Positions 45,545 to 57,195 of a stretch of 64,000 bases of DNA are shown in pieces. Location: assembly GCF_027409185.1 (NCBI RefSeq), contig NC_084474.1, positions 6,999,382 to 7,063,381 on the forward strand. The letters run 5' to 3'. The DNA is from Cynocephalus volans. Its lineage: Eukaryota > Chordata > Mammalia > Dermoptera > Cynocephalidae. The notes beneath the pieces were generated by a model. That model was given only the letters and a program-made list of their open reading frames with translations, did no database searches and was not told the DNA's origin. Position numbers and translations under genes: made by a program. Each line of letters opens with the position of its first letter. Within the stretch, counting starts at the first letter, position 1.

Positions 45545-45660
45545 GCCTCAGGGTGTGTGTGCATATGTGCCCACATGTATGCATGATCTGTGCATGCGTA
45601 TGCATGTGTGTGCCCACACGTGTGCATATGTGCATGCGTGGGTGCCATACATGTGCACTC
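45545..45660. repeat. alternating purine-pyrimidine tract
   Basis: Degenerate TG/CA/CG run ('gtgtgtgtgcatatgtgccc', 'gcatgcgtatgcatgtgtgt') just outside the retrocopy 5' TSD. It has Z-DNA-forming potential. The short Cys/His-rich open frames are artefacts. Confidence 0.75.
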
Positions 45661-46678
45661 AGCATTTGTTCACAGCGATTATCATCTTCCAGCGGGCCTG
45701 GAGCCCTATGTGTTGCAGCACACTTGTATTCTATGTCATTTTTCCTATGATAGGTAGCAAATTCTTTGAGTTGATTTCCATGAGTGCTCATTGATTTTCA
45801 CCAAACCATTTTACCTCTTTCAGTCTCTTCCTTTTGTGACTTTTGGCAGGTAGTTGCAGACTTAACAATTGTCTCTCTCTCCAGGTGCCTCAAAATGCCC
45901 TTATTGTCATTGTGTCATTTGAAATCACAACTAATCAGTCAGGTGGATGAAGGCAGGTGTTTTTATGTCTCTTCTCCAGATAGGGGTCAGTGGCGTTAGC
46001 GGACCTGTCCCCGTTCCCTTAGTTCACAGGTGGCACAGCTAGGGTGAGAAGTCAGGTTTTCCTCCTGCAAGCCTCCTTTCCTGTTTTGTGCACAGAGAGG
46101 TGTCTGTAACACACCGTTCAGTGACAAACCCATGCTGACTCATATGTACATGGCAGGTGTGTTTAAATATGTACACACATCCACAGAAAGGTCTAGAAGA
46201 ACATACTCCAAACTGTTGAAAAAAGGTCACGGGATGGGATTAGAATGAAGGAGGAGTAGATATTTTGCTTTTTTAGTTTCTGTTCATTTGTAAGATTTAC
46301 TTTTTTTGCAATAACTAATGAGTTTCATCATTTTAAAATGAATAATTATGAGCAGTGAAGGAGTAAATGGTGTGTTAGTGTCATTGATTTCTGTCTATAA
46401 TTTTGTGTTTCTATCTGGGTGTTCTTTTAAGTTAGGAAACGCTGAGGGGTCATTAGGTTGTTTGTCTCATTGTTAGGCTGACGTCCTTATTGACTGTCAT
46501 TGTGTCATGTGAATGATCACTTCTCCATGTCTGTTTTTCCACCAGTGTCATCGGGAGAGTATCTTCTCACTGAAATATTAGAAATGTTAAGGGAGCAGGG
46601 ATATTAATTAGATTAATTCATTCCTATTTTGAGAAGTGCAAAACTTCTTCCAGAAGTCCTGGAAGAGTCAAGCTGCTA
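45661..46678. other. unassigned intergenic DNA
   Basis: No gene or repeat recognised. Confidence 0.4.
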
Positions 46679-46680
46679 GG

Positions 46681-46770
46681 GGCTGGCTGGGTAGCTCAGT
46701 TGTTAGAGAACAGTATTATAACACCAAAGTCAAGGGTTCCGATCCCGTACTGATCAGCTGCTTAAATAAA
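46681..46770 (+). mobile_element. monomeric tRNA-Ile-derived SINE (CYN-like)
   Basis: 'gggtagctcagttgttagag' (A box) and 'aagggttccgatcccgta' (B box), with D-, anticodon- and T-arm-like order, then a short 'cttaaataaaa' tail. It is not a functional tRNA: the acceptor stem is imperfect and there is a poly(A)-like tail. An imperfect flanking direct repeat ('gagtcaagctgc' / 'gagtcaacctgc') is visible. Confidence 0.75.
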
Positions 46771-47254
46771 AGAGTCAGAGAGTCAACCTGCCATATGCAA
46801 ATGTCAGGCTTTCCTGTGTTCTAGGCTGTCACCCCACCTGTGTGCACCACTGATCTGGGCTCAACGTTTGTCAGGAAGGAAGGGAACGTTTTCACAGAAA
46901 AAAAAATATTTTTTATAAAAATGAAATATTTAAATACCACTTCATCATTTTCTTCTTTAATTCATGATATTTGGTTTTGTAAAAGAAAGAAGAAATGATG
47001 ATTGCTTATGTGTGGGCCCTCAAAAAATAAACCCTATTCTAAAAATCAAATGAGAATTGGGATTTCTAACACTCCACATATCTATCTATATATATCCTAT
47101 CAGTTTCTCTAAAGAATTCTAATAACAGAAATATACATTTGTATGTGTATGTGTACATTATATGTCTTTTCAAATACACACAGGTTATTAACCAATAAGA
47201 AAACATCTGTTGTGCCATAGAGTCTAAATGCATTTCAAAGACTGCAATAGTACA
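46771..47254. other. unassigned AT-rich DNA
   Basis: No gene or repeat recognised. Short TATA-type and TGTATG-type runs at about 47080-47165. Confidence 0.4.
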
Positions 47255-48275
47255 GAGTAAGTTATCTGCTTGGCCTGGCGCGGGGCTTTCTGGAGCCTGC
47301 GGACCGGCCTCCCCTCCCACTCCCTCTGCGGTTCTCTGGTGGGGCTGCTGGCGGGGGGCGTCCCAGGCCAGTGTTGGGAGGGCAAGGAAGTACCAGCGGG
47401 CCGACTGTTACTCCACCACACCCTGGACTCCGGCCCCAGGTAAACTCCCTGTTACTGGGAGGCAGATACCATCTCTGCGGCCACCAGTTTTGAAATAAGC
47501 CTAACCAATTTCTGGTTGGGAATAGTGTGGTAGGAGAGTTCCCAGGTCCTCTTGAACCTGCTGGAGAGCAGGCTAGAGGTGGGCGCTAGACTCGGTTTAT
47601 ACCGGGGGTGATACAAAGGTGAACAAGACCCGAGAAAGATCTACATAGTGCTACAAAGGCACCCAGAGAGACTGGTCGTCTGTGCCTAGCAGGAACCTGG
47701 TAGACTTCCTGGGCGAGGTGGTGCTGAGCAGGGTCTTGAAGGCCCAGCTGATAGACGAGGGGTGCAGAAGACATGCCCCAGCCCAGCACAGTGCGCACAG
47801 AGTGGGGAGACGTGCGGCCAGGGAGGCGGAGACTCAACAGAAACCACACACCCTGTGGGGTCGCCACTGCACGATCTAACAGCCTGGGCCAGAGCACACG
47901 GAACAGGGAGAAGTCCTGCACAGGAAGTGAAAGCTCAACAGAGATCACACACCCTGTTGTACGTGATCCACCAGCCCAGCAGAGTCCAAGCTGACCAGAA
48001 AGGTGCCTCCCTGGAGAAGCCCAAGACCCAAGGCAACCACACACACAAGGCACTAGAGGCCAACTGAGCAGTCATGGAGGCAGCCATACGAAATTGGCAA
48101 CCACAGCAACATCCTAGTTAGTCATTAGTCTCAAACCGGTGGACTGTGAAACCCCCGGCCACAAAGAATAAACACCAAAAAAAAAGATACCAGAAATACA
48201 AAAAATCAAGAAAGTGCACCACCAAAAGTTAATAAATCTCATACTCTAGATCCTATAGAACAAGAAGCCCTTGAA

Positions 48276-49145
48276 ATGACTGACAAGGAATTTCGAGTGA
48301 TAATTCTAAGGAAACTGAATGAGATACAAGAAAACTCAGCTAGACATCATGATGAAATGAGGAAAAGTATACAGGATCTGAAAGAGGAAATGTACAAGGA
48401 AATCAATGTCCTGAAAAAAAATGTAGCAGAACTTGCTGAACTGAAGAAGTTATTCAGCGAAATAAAAAACACAACGGAGAGTTTAACCAGCAGGCTTGTC
48501 AAAGTTGAAGAGAGAACCTCTGAACTTGAAGATGGGCTGTTTGAAATAACACAAGCAGACAAAAAGAAAGAAAAAAGAATCAAGGACATTGAAGAAAATC
48601 TGAGAGGGATATCAGACAACCTTAAGCGCTCAAATATCCGAGTCATGGGTATTCCAGAAGGGGAGGAAAATGGAGATTCCATTGAAAACATATTCAACAA
48701 AATAGTGGCAGAAAACTTCCCAGGTATAGGAAAAATCACTGATCTTCAGATCCAGGAAGCTCAACGATCTCCAAATGTATTCAACCCAAAAAGACCTTCT
48801 CCAAGACATGTCATAGTCAAATTGGCAAAACTCAGAGACAAAGAGGGAATCTTAAAAGCTGCAAGAGAGAAGCGTCAAATCACCTATAAGGGAGTCCCAA
48901 TCAGGTTAACACCAGACTTTTCATCACAAACCCTTAAAGCTAGAAAGGAATGGGATGATATTTTCAATATACTAAAAGACAAAGATTGCCAGCCAAGAAT
49001 ACTCTACCCTGCAAGGCTATGCTTCTGAAATGAGGGGCAAATAGTATATTTATCAGACAAACAAAAACTGCGGGAGTTCACTACCACACGACCACCCTTA
49101 CAAGAAATCCTCAAGGGAGTACTGGGTTTGGTTCCTGAAAAATAA
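48276..49145 (+). pseudogene. L1 ORF1, intact except for one stop codon
   Basis: L1 ORF1p is an RNA-binding, coiled-coil trimer. From Met at 48276 there are 250 codons: a coiled coil (about residues 10-105), then the RRM-like region (IRVMGIPEGEENGDSIENIF) and the C-terminal domain (SPRHVIVKLAKLRDKEGILKAAREKRQITYKG). TGA at 49026-49028 follows LYPARLCF. The frame then continues NEGQIVYLSDKQKLREFTTT to a natural stop at 49143-49145. The older copy at 15018-21954 has AGA (Arg) at the equivalent codon, so a single A-to-T change truncated this one by 39 residues. Confidence 0.9.
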
Positions 49146-49332
49146 CTACCACTGCCATAAAAACCCAAGAAAAATCTAAACCCGCTAGTATAATAAAAAT
49201 GGCATTCATGAAGAGAAAACAAGGTAACAAAAACACTATCTACAACCTAAGGAACCAACAAACACAGAAACCAAACAGTAAATCAGAAAGCAAGGAACAA
49301 AAGACACCTAAGACAACCAAACAACCAATAAA

Positions 49333-51726
49333 ATGCTAGGAATAAATCAACACCTTTCAATAACAACTCTTAATGTAAAAGGCTTAAATTCCCCAATCAA
49401 AAGACACAGACTGGCTGACTGGATCAAAAAGCAGGACCCAACTATTTGCTGCCTACAAGAGACCCAACTCACCCATAAAGATTCACACAGACTAAGAGTG
49501 AAAGGATGGAAAAAGATTTACCATGCAAACTGAAAAGAAAAACGAGCTGGAGTAGCTATTCCTATATCTGACAAAATAGACTTTAAACTAAAAACCATAA
49601 AAAGAGACAATGAGGGACACTACTTAATGATAAAAGGACTGATCCATCAAGAAGACATAACAATCATAAATATATACGCACCCAATGTTGGAGTAGCCAG
49701 ATTTATAAAACAAACTCTATTAGACCTAAAGAAGGAAATAGACACTAATACCATAATAGCAGGGGACCTGAACACCCCACTGTCAATATTAGACAGATCA
49801 TCTAGGCAAAGAATCAGTAGAGAAACACAAGATCTAAACAAGACTCTAGACCAATTGGAATTGGCAGATATCTACAGAACATTCCACCCAACAACCTCAG
49901 AAATATTCATTCTTCTCATCAGCACATGGATCATTCTCCAGGATAGATCACATATTAGGTCACAAAGCAAGTCTCAATAAATTCAAAAAAATTGGAATTA
50001 TCCCATGTATCTTCTCAGACCACAATGGATTAAAACTAGAAATTAATAACAAGCGAAACTCTGGAAACTATACAAACACATGGAAATTAAACAGCATTCT
50101 ACTTAATGACATATGGGTCCCAGAAGAAATCAAGCAGGAAATCAAAAAATTTATTGAAACTAATGAAAACAATGATACATCATACCAAAACCTGTGGGAT
50201 ACTGCAAAAGCAGTATTGAGGGGGAAATTTATTGCATTAAACGCTCACTTCAGAAGACTGGAAAGATGGCAAGTGAACAACCTAACACTTCACCTTAAAG
50301 AACTAGAAAAACAAGAACAATCCAAACCTAAAGTTAGCAGACGGAAAGAAATCATTAAGATCAGAGCAGAACTGAATGAAATTGAAAACCAAAAAACAAT
50401 TCAAAAGATCAATGAATCAAAAAGTTGGTTCTTTGAAAAGATAAATAAAATTGACAAACCATTAGCATGGCTAACAAAAAAAAGGAGAGAGAAGACTCAA
50501 ATAACAAAAATTAGAAATGAAAAAGGCGATATTACAACTGATTCATCTGAAATACAAGGAATCATTTGAGACTACTATAAACAACTATACACCAACAAAT
50601 TTGAAAATCTGGAGGAAATGGATAAATTTCTGGACACACACAAGCTCCCAAAACTGAACCATGAAGACGTAGAAAATTCGAACAGACCAATAACAGTAAA
50701 GGAGATTGAAGCTGTTATCAGAAGGCTCCCAACAAAGAAAAGCTCAGGACCAGATGGATTCACAGCAGAATTTTACCAAACATTCAAAGAGGAATTGACA
50801 CCGATTCTTTACAAACTATTCCAAAAGATTGAAACGGACGCAAATTTCCCAAACTCATTCTATGAAGCAAACATCATCCTGATACCAAAACCAGGTAAAG
50901 ATATAACCAAAAAAGAAAACTACAGGCCAATATCCTTGATGAATATAGATGCAAAAATCCTCACTAAAATACTAGCAAACAGAATACAGCAACACATACG
51001 TAAAATTATTCATCACAATCAAGTGGGATTCATCCCAGGGATGCAAGGTTGGTTCAACATACGCAAATCAATAAATGTGATACACCATATTAATAAACTC
51101 AAACACAAGGACCATATGATCATATCTATAGATGCTGAAAAAGCATTTGATAAAGTTCAGCACTCATTCATGACAAAGACCCTCTATAAGTTAGGTATAG
51201 AGGGAAAGTATGTCAACATAATTAAAGCCATATATGCCAAACCCACTGCCACTATCATCCTGAATGGGGAAAATCTAAAAGCTTTTCCTTTAAGAACAGG
51301 CACTAGAAAAGGATGCCCACTCTCACCACTCCTATTCAACATAGTGTTGGAAGTACTAGCCAGAGCAATCAGAGAAGAGAAGGAAATAAAGGGCATCCAG
51401 ATTGGAAAAGATGAAGTCAAACTGTCCCTGTTTGCAGATGACATGATCCTATATATCGAACAGCCTAAAACCTCTACAAAAAAACTCTTGGAATTGATAA
51501 ATGATTTCAGCACAGTAGCAGGATACAAAATCAACACACAAAAATCAGTAGCATTTCTTTTCTCCAATAGTGAACATGCAGAAAGAGAAATCAAGAAAGC
51601 CTGCCCATTTACAATAGCCACCAAAAAATTAAAATACTTAGGAATTGAGTTAACCAAGGAGGTGAAAAATCTCTATAACGAGAACTACAAACCACTGCTG
51701 AGAGAAATTAGAGAGGATACAAGACA
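49333..51726 (+). pseudogene. L1 ORF2, broken by two stops, a frameshift and 3' truncation
   Basis: ORF2p is endonuclease plus reverse transcriptase. The endonuclease begins MLGINQHLSITTLNVKGLNS and contains CCLQETQLT and IIAGDLNT. A TGA sits at 49531-49533 where the family has Trp. An extra base near 49900 shifts the frame before '[12 protein letters not shown]'-like text. The second frame then runs from about 49905 with one TGA (50567-50569, an Arg position) into a 370-codon open stretch (50618-51730). That stretch carries the reverse-transcriptase blocks [31 protein letters not shown] and the catalytic FADD at 51431-51442. The C-terminal domain is missing. Confidence 0.9.
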
Positions 51727-54175
51727 ATAACAACTGAAAAATCCACTAGAGGGGTTCAACAACAGACTAAATCAAGCAGAAAAAAGAATCAGTGACCTCG
51801 AAGAAAGATCATTGAAAATTATTTAGTCAGAGCAGCAAAAAGAAGAAAAAAATGAAAAAAGAGTGAAGAAAGCTTAAGGGACTTTTGGAACACCATCATG
51901 CATATGAATATATGTACTGTGAGAGTTCTAGAAAGAGGAGAGAAGGAGATGGGAAAGAATTAAGGGCCAAAAACCTTCCAAAGCTGAGAAAGGAAATGGA
52001 CGTACAGATCCAGGAAGCCCAACAGATCACAGATAAAATAAACTCCAAGAAATCCATAGTTTTAATTTCTCAAAGAAGAGTCATCAAGTAAGCATATTAT
52101 AATCAAGTTGTCGTAAATCAATGACTAGGAAAGAAATTGAAAGCAACAAGAGAAGAGTGACATCATATAAAAGGACCCTCCATAAGGCAATCAGCAGATT
52201 TCTCAGCAGAAACCTTGCAGGGCAGAAGGGAGTTAGGAGATATAGTCAAAGTGCTGAAAAAACAAATTGCCAACCCCAAAGTTTATGCCTGGCAAAACTG
52301 TCCTTCAAAAATGGAAAAGATACTTTCCCAGACAAACAAAGCTGAGTGAGTTCGTCACTAGACCTACCTTACAAGAAATGCTAAAAGGAATTCTTCAAGT
52401 TGAAATGAGAAGATGTTAACCAGCAATAGGAAAGCATGTAGAAGTATGAAACTTGTTGGTTAAGGAATGTCTAGACAAGTAGAGAATACTGTAGTATTGG
52501 GGTGTTGATGAGTAAATCACTTTTAATTCTAATATAAAAGTTAAAAGACAAAAGTATTAAAAATAACTAAAACTAAAATATGTTAATGGATAAGCAATAT
52601 AAAAAGATAAAAACTGTGACATCAATAAAATAAAGTGTGTATGTGTGTGTAAAGTAAAAGTGTGGAGTTTTTGTTTGTGATTGAAGTTAAGTTGTATCAG
52701 CTTAAAATAGACTATTATGAGTATAAGATGTTTTATGTAAGCCTCATGATAACAACAAAGAAAATATTTATAGATGATACACAAAAGAAAAAAAGGAATC
52801 AAACCATATCAATACAAAAAAATCAAAGCAGAAAGGAAGGAGGGAAAAAGGAACTATAAGACAGATAGAAAACTATTTAAAAATTGCAATGGTAAGTCCT
52901 TCTCTATCAGTAATTACTCTAAGTTTAAATGGATGAAACTCCCCAATAAAAACATCAAAGTATTTGAATGGATAAAAAAAATCCAACTCTATGCTGTCTA
53001 TTAGAGACTCCCTTTAACCTTAAGGGCTCACACAGACTAAAATTGAAGGGATGAAAAAAGATAGGTTACCCATAGTAACCAAAAGAGAGTGTGGGTGGCT
53101 ATACTTATATCAGACTAAATACACTTTAAGTCAAAAACTGTCACAAGAAACAAAGAAGGTCATTATATAATGATAAAAGGGTCAATTCAACAGGAAGATG
53201 TAGCAATTATAAATTTATATGTACCCAACATCACAGCACCTAAGTATATAAAGCAAACATTGACCGAACTGAACAAAGAAATAGACAGCAATATGATAAT
53301 AGTAGGAGACTTCATAACTCACTTTCAATAGAGATAGAACATTTATGCAGAAGATCAAGAAGGAAACCGTGTACCTGAACAACACTTTAGATCAAATGGA
53401 TCTAATAGACATATACAGAACATTCTGTTCAACAGCAGCAGAGTGCACATTTTTCTCAAGTGCACATGGAACTTTCTCCATAAGAGGTCATGTGGTTAGT
53501 CACAAAATAAGTCTTAACAAATGTAAGAATATTAAAGTCATACCAATTATCTTTCACAACCACAGTGGAATGTAACTAGAAATCAATAGAAGGAAAACTG
53601 GAACATTCACAAATATGTGAAAATTAACAATGCACTCCTGAAAAACCAATGGGTCAAAGAAGAAATCACAAGGGAAATTAGAAAATATCTTGAGGCAAAT
53701 AAAAACAAAAACACAACATACCAAAACTTATGAGATGCCGCAAAAGCAGTAATAAAAAGGTATTTCATAGAAATAAATGCTTACATTAAAAAAGAAAGAA
53801 GATCTCAATTAAACTATTTAACTTTATACCTCAAGGAACTAGAAAAAGAACAAACTAACCCCATAGTTAGCATAAGGAAGAAAATAATAATTAGAGCAGA
53901 AATAAGTGAAATATAAAGAGAAAAATTATAGAAAAGACCAATGAAACTAGAGGTTTTTTTAAAAAAAAGATAAACAAAATTAGCAAACCTCTTCTTAGTT
54001 TGTCAAAATTAGACAAACTAAGAAAAAAAGACAAGTGAATAAAATCAGAAATTAAAGAGGAGCCATTACAACTGATGCCACAGAAACAAAAAGGATCAAA
54101 AGCGACTACTATGAAAATTATATGCCAACAAATTAGATAAATTTCTGGAAACATAGAACCTACCAAGACCAAATC
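51727..54175 (+). mobile_element. older L1 fragment (ORF1 3' half and ORF2 5' half)
   Basis: Diverged L1 beginning in ORF1 ('caagcagaaaaaagaatcag', 'acagatccaggaagccc'), an inter-ORF region with AT-rich text, and ORF2 endonuclease remnants (DQMDLIDIYRTFCSTAAECTFFSS at about 53390-53460), fading out near 54175. It has many stops and belongs to a different, older subfamily than the L1 it touches. Confidence 0.75.
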
Positions 54176-54525
54176 TGATTTCAAAATCCATCAGTACACA
54201 ATGTAAGGAAAAATGGGGAAAAAAATCACCCATTATCCCATCCCTACCACACAACCAGTGTAAACTTCTTGGCATACTTTCTCTTAGTTCTGTTTTCTTT
54301 ATGCAGGTAAGCAAAGTTGAGATTATACATACATACTTTTTTGTGTCTTGCATTATGCTTACTTTATTGAAACATTTTTTTGCAGTCTTAAAAATATTTG
54401 TGGGCAATTATTTTAATGATGCATTAACAGTTTGTTCTGTGAAGATTCCATATCGATGCCACCTGTTTCTGATGGTTGACCATTGAGTTCTTGCTGATTC
54501 TTCACTGTTAGAACGGCCCTGGGAG
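54176..54525. repeat. old LINE-like tail, tentative
   Basis: 'tttttgtgtcttgcattatg' and 'gttctgtgaagattccatat' vaguely resemble old L1 3' sequence. Not assigned with confidence. Confidence 0.3.
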
Positions 54526-54529
54526 CTTG

Positions 54530-54665
54530 CTCAGAGGGCAGAGGCAGGATGGTCCAGTGCTTAGGAACACACACGCCAGATACACACTCTAGATTCAGGT
54601 GGCTGTGTTCAAGTCCAACTCAATTTTGTGAGAGCTTGGGCAAATTATTTAATTTTTTGTATCTC
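54530..54665 (+). repeat. MIR SINE
   Basis: 'gatggtccagtgcttaggaa', 'ctagattcaggtggctgtgt', 'gagagcttgggcaaattatt' and 'tgtatctcag' follow the sense MIR order. Confidence 0.7.
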
Positions 54666-54667
54666 AG

Positions 54668-55092
54668 TATAGTGGATTGAATGATGTCCCCCCAAACTCT
54701 CTCAAGCTTAAATTGTGTCTGGAAAGTTTTATTATTAGAAACTTAGTCCCCACTGTGACTGTTAAGAGGGTGAGAAATCCTATTATGGTAATTGAAAGGT
54801 GGGGCCTTGAAGAGGTGAATGAATTGTTGGACTGTGCAGTAGTGGATGGATTAATAATGGTGGTCAGGGGCATGGTTCTGAGAGCTTTAAAAGAAGAAGA
54901 TAGTCTGTCTTGCTCTCTCTGCTCTCTCTGCTTCCACCATCTTGCACTGCAAGACCCCTGGGTCACTGTTGCCACCACCAGATGGACTTCGGACTTCCCA
55001 GCATCAGAAACTGTAAGCAATAAATTTCATTTTCTTTATAAATCACCCAGTTCCATGTGTTTTGTTATTAGCAACAGAAATGGACTAATATA
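54668..55092 (+). mobile_element. MaLR solo LTR
   Basis: 'agtggattgaatgatgtccc', 'aaaggtggggccttgaagag', 'gcttccaccatcttgcactg', 'cagcatcagaaactgtaag', 'caataaatttc' (polyadenylation signal) and 'caacagaaatggactaatat' are in MaLR LTR order. No internal region. Confidence 0.75.
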
Positions 55093-55985
55093 CTCAGTTT
55101 CCTGCAAAATGGGGATAATAGTTTTGTTGTGATGATGGAATTAAGGAAATTAATATTCTGGAGCACTTAGCTTGACACATAGTAAAAACTGTATGCATTT
55201 ATTAAATAAAAGAACCCCCACCCACATTTTAGATTATATTTTTTAGAACTGATTCCTAGAAGTGAAATTCCTGGGATGAGGGCTGTACATATTTTGAAGG
55301 CTTTTGGTTCATCCTGGCCAGTTTCTTTCCCTGAACTTCACCCTGATGTCCTTTCCTCCATCAGCCTCTAAGTGAATCCTCCTGCTGCTGCTTTTGTTTC
55401 CTGCTCCCTGGACAGCATTAGCCCTGGGTATTAGGTATAAGGGTTAAAATATGTTTTTGCCAATTTGATATGTAAAATATAGTACCCTTTTATTTTGAAT
55501 ATTTCATTAATTGGTGACATTGAACATTTTCCAAGGGTTTATTAATAATACAGGTTTACTATATTGCTAATTGTCACCTGCTGTTCTTTGCTGACTTAAA
55601 AAAAAATTGAGTTCCAAGGGTTTTTTGGATCAATTTACATGAGGCTTTGTAAGTGAAGGCTATTAACCCGCATGTTTATTGTTTCTCTTTAATTTTGAGT
55701 GCTGTTCTTATGGAAACTCTGGCCTCCATATTCTGGTTGATATTTACTTCTATTTTTTACCCATAATGTCAGACACAGAGCTGCTCTGGTGCTTTTTAGA
55801 CTAACACCACACCTGTCACCATCATCGTCACAGCCCCGGGCCCTCGCTAACAGACGTCTCCTCTCTTGGGCTCCTACGGGGTGGGTCTGCAAAATGGGAA
55901 CAGGGCGCAAAGTACTGCTACACAGGAAAAGCAGACATCGCGCACGTAGTTTATTCTATTCATTGCTAAAGAGGCTTGAGGTTCT
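55093..55985. other. unassigned DNA with old LINE-like parts
   Basis: 'attcctagaagtgaaattcc' and 'aatttgatatgtaaaatata' recall old L1 3' sequence. Otherwise unassigned. Confidence 0.35.
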
Positions 55986-55989
55986 AAGT

Positions 55990-57100
55990 GCCGTCTTCGG
56001 GAGCAAAATTAACCCTTAGCAGCTGAAACTGGCAGGAGAAAACAATCAAGTGAGAAAGCCTGAGAGAAACGCGTCCGTGCTGCTGCTGCAGTAAGCCGCG
56101 GCATCCCCTAGGGGTCGCCGGAGAACTCCGATGCCTGTGCTCTAGCGCGGGAGACGGGTTTCCGTTCACCTCCCGGCCAAGCGAGCAGCTGCCGCGCTTA
56201 AGGAAATACCGCCCCCGAAAGGAGAGCAAAGGTCTTGGACGTGATAACACGAAACACGGTTGCAAGTTTGTCCCCTAGCTCACAAACCGCAGGGACTCAT
56301 CCTACATTGTTCGGTAGGTTCAAAAAGAACTCAGAAGGTTCGTCTTGGCATTTCACGTCTGCTCTCGTTTGGGGACACTTAGGAACGTGCCCAGGCGGGT
56401 CAAACGCTTTCTCCGGGCGGCCACCGCGCAGGGCGTCTTCCTGCCTCCTAGCCGAGGCGTGCTCTGTCCTGGGGCTGACGGGCAGGCCGTGCTTCCTCCC
56501 CGCTCCCAGCTCCCTCACGAGGCGCCTTAGTTGGGGGCATTTAAACGACAACCGTCGCCTCGGGCTCGGGCCCCGGCGGGCAGCAGTTGCTCCTGAGGCT
56601 GCCTCCGCAAAGGGCTGTCCGGGGCGTTCCCGCTGCTCCTGCTCTCTCTCCTCCCGTCCACACCCCCGAGGAGCACCGTGTCATCTCCCAGGTGACATCC
56701 GTGGGGCTGGGCTCACCCCTTTGTCAGGGAAGTCTGGCGCCACTAAACAGCTCTGCGGCCAGAGGGGCCTTTCTGCTGTGACCCACGGAGCACACGCATC
56801 CGCTTTGCAGACAACCTGGCGGAGGGACAGCAGTCACAGGAACGTGGGTGTGAATCAATCCAGGGACAGTTGGGTGGCATTGCCTAGCTTAGTCATTTTA
56901 GGCCGCTGTAACGAAACGCCACAGACGGGGCGGTAGGTGCCAGACGCTGCCTTCCGTCGGCGTGCAGGCTGGCAGTCTGCGGCAGGCGACAGCGTGCGGG
57001 GCTTCTGGCGGGCAGGGCTCCGAGGTCGCAGTCACAGGTTTCTGTGACCACGCTGGAGAGAGCAGAGAGCGAGCTCGTCTCTCCTCAGAAGGGCACTAAT
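55990..57100. promoter_or_regulatory. CpG-rich block
   Basis: GC- and CpG-dense for about 1.1 kb, strongest at 56370-56640. A 233-codon open frame (56235-56936, +) crosses it but has no recognisable domain and runs into an antisense MaLR LTR, so it is probably spurious. The block could be a promoter island of a transcript I cannot identify. Confidence 0.45.
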
Positions 57101-57195
57101 CCCATTCAGAGGGCTCCACTGTCACGACCTAGTTATTTCCCGAATGCCACACCTTCAAATACTGTTGTCACCCTGGGCGTTAGGATTTCAACACA
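56893..57195 (-). mobile_element. MaLR (MST/THE1-like) LTR, antisense, CpG-retaining
   Basis: Reads as a reverse-complement MaLR LTR: 'ctgtaacgaaacgccacaga', 'gggcactaatcccattcaga', 'gggctccactgtcacgacct', 'ccctgggcgttaggatttca'. The middle is atypically GC-rich. Old LTRs normally lose CpGs, so the retained CpGs are unusual. Confidence 0.7.

Larger units (their letters stand above)
47255..51726 (+). mobile_element. L1 with GC-rich 5' leader, 3'-truncated
   Basis: The GC-rich 5' UTR (about 47255-48275) is followed by ORF1 (48276-49145), a short intergenic region, and ORF2 from 49333 through the reverse-transcriptase core. The sequence leaves L1 collinearity at about 51726 ('gaggatacaag/acaataac'), so the ORF2 C-terminus, 3' UTR and tail (about 1.8 kb, judged from the 10109-11880 copy) are absent. 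It is directly abutted to an older L1. This is the best-preserved long L1 in the window but it cannot transpose: it lacks the 3' end and has stops in both ORFs. The left boundary is approximate. Confidence 0.85.

Noticed and set aside
46681..46760. Functional tRNA-Ile gene
   Set aside because: The A and B boxes are present, but the acceptor stem does not pair well, a retroposon tail follows, and the dimeric relative at 9381-9552 shows that it is a SINE family.
56235..56936. 233-codon open frame in the CpG-rich block as a new gene
   Set aside because: No domain, composition driven by GC content, overlapping open frames in other registers, and its end lies in a MaLR LTR.
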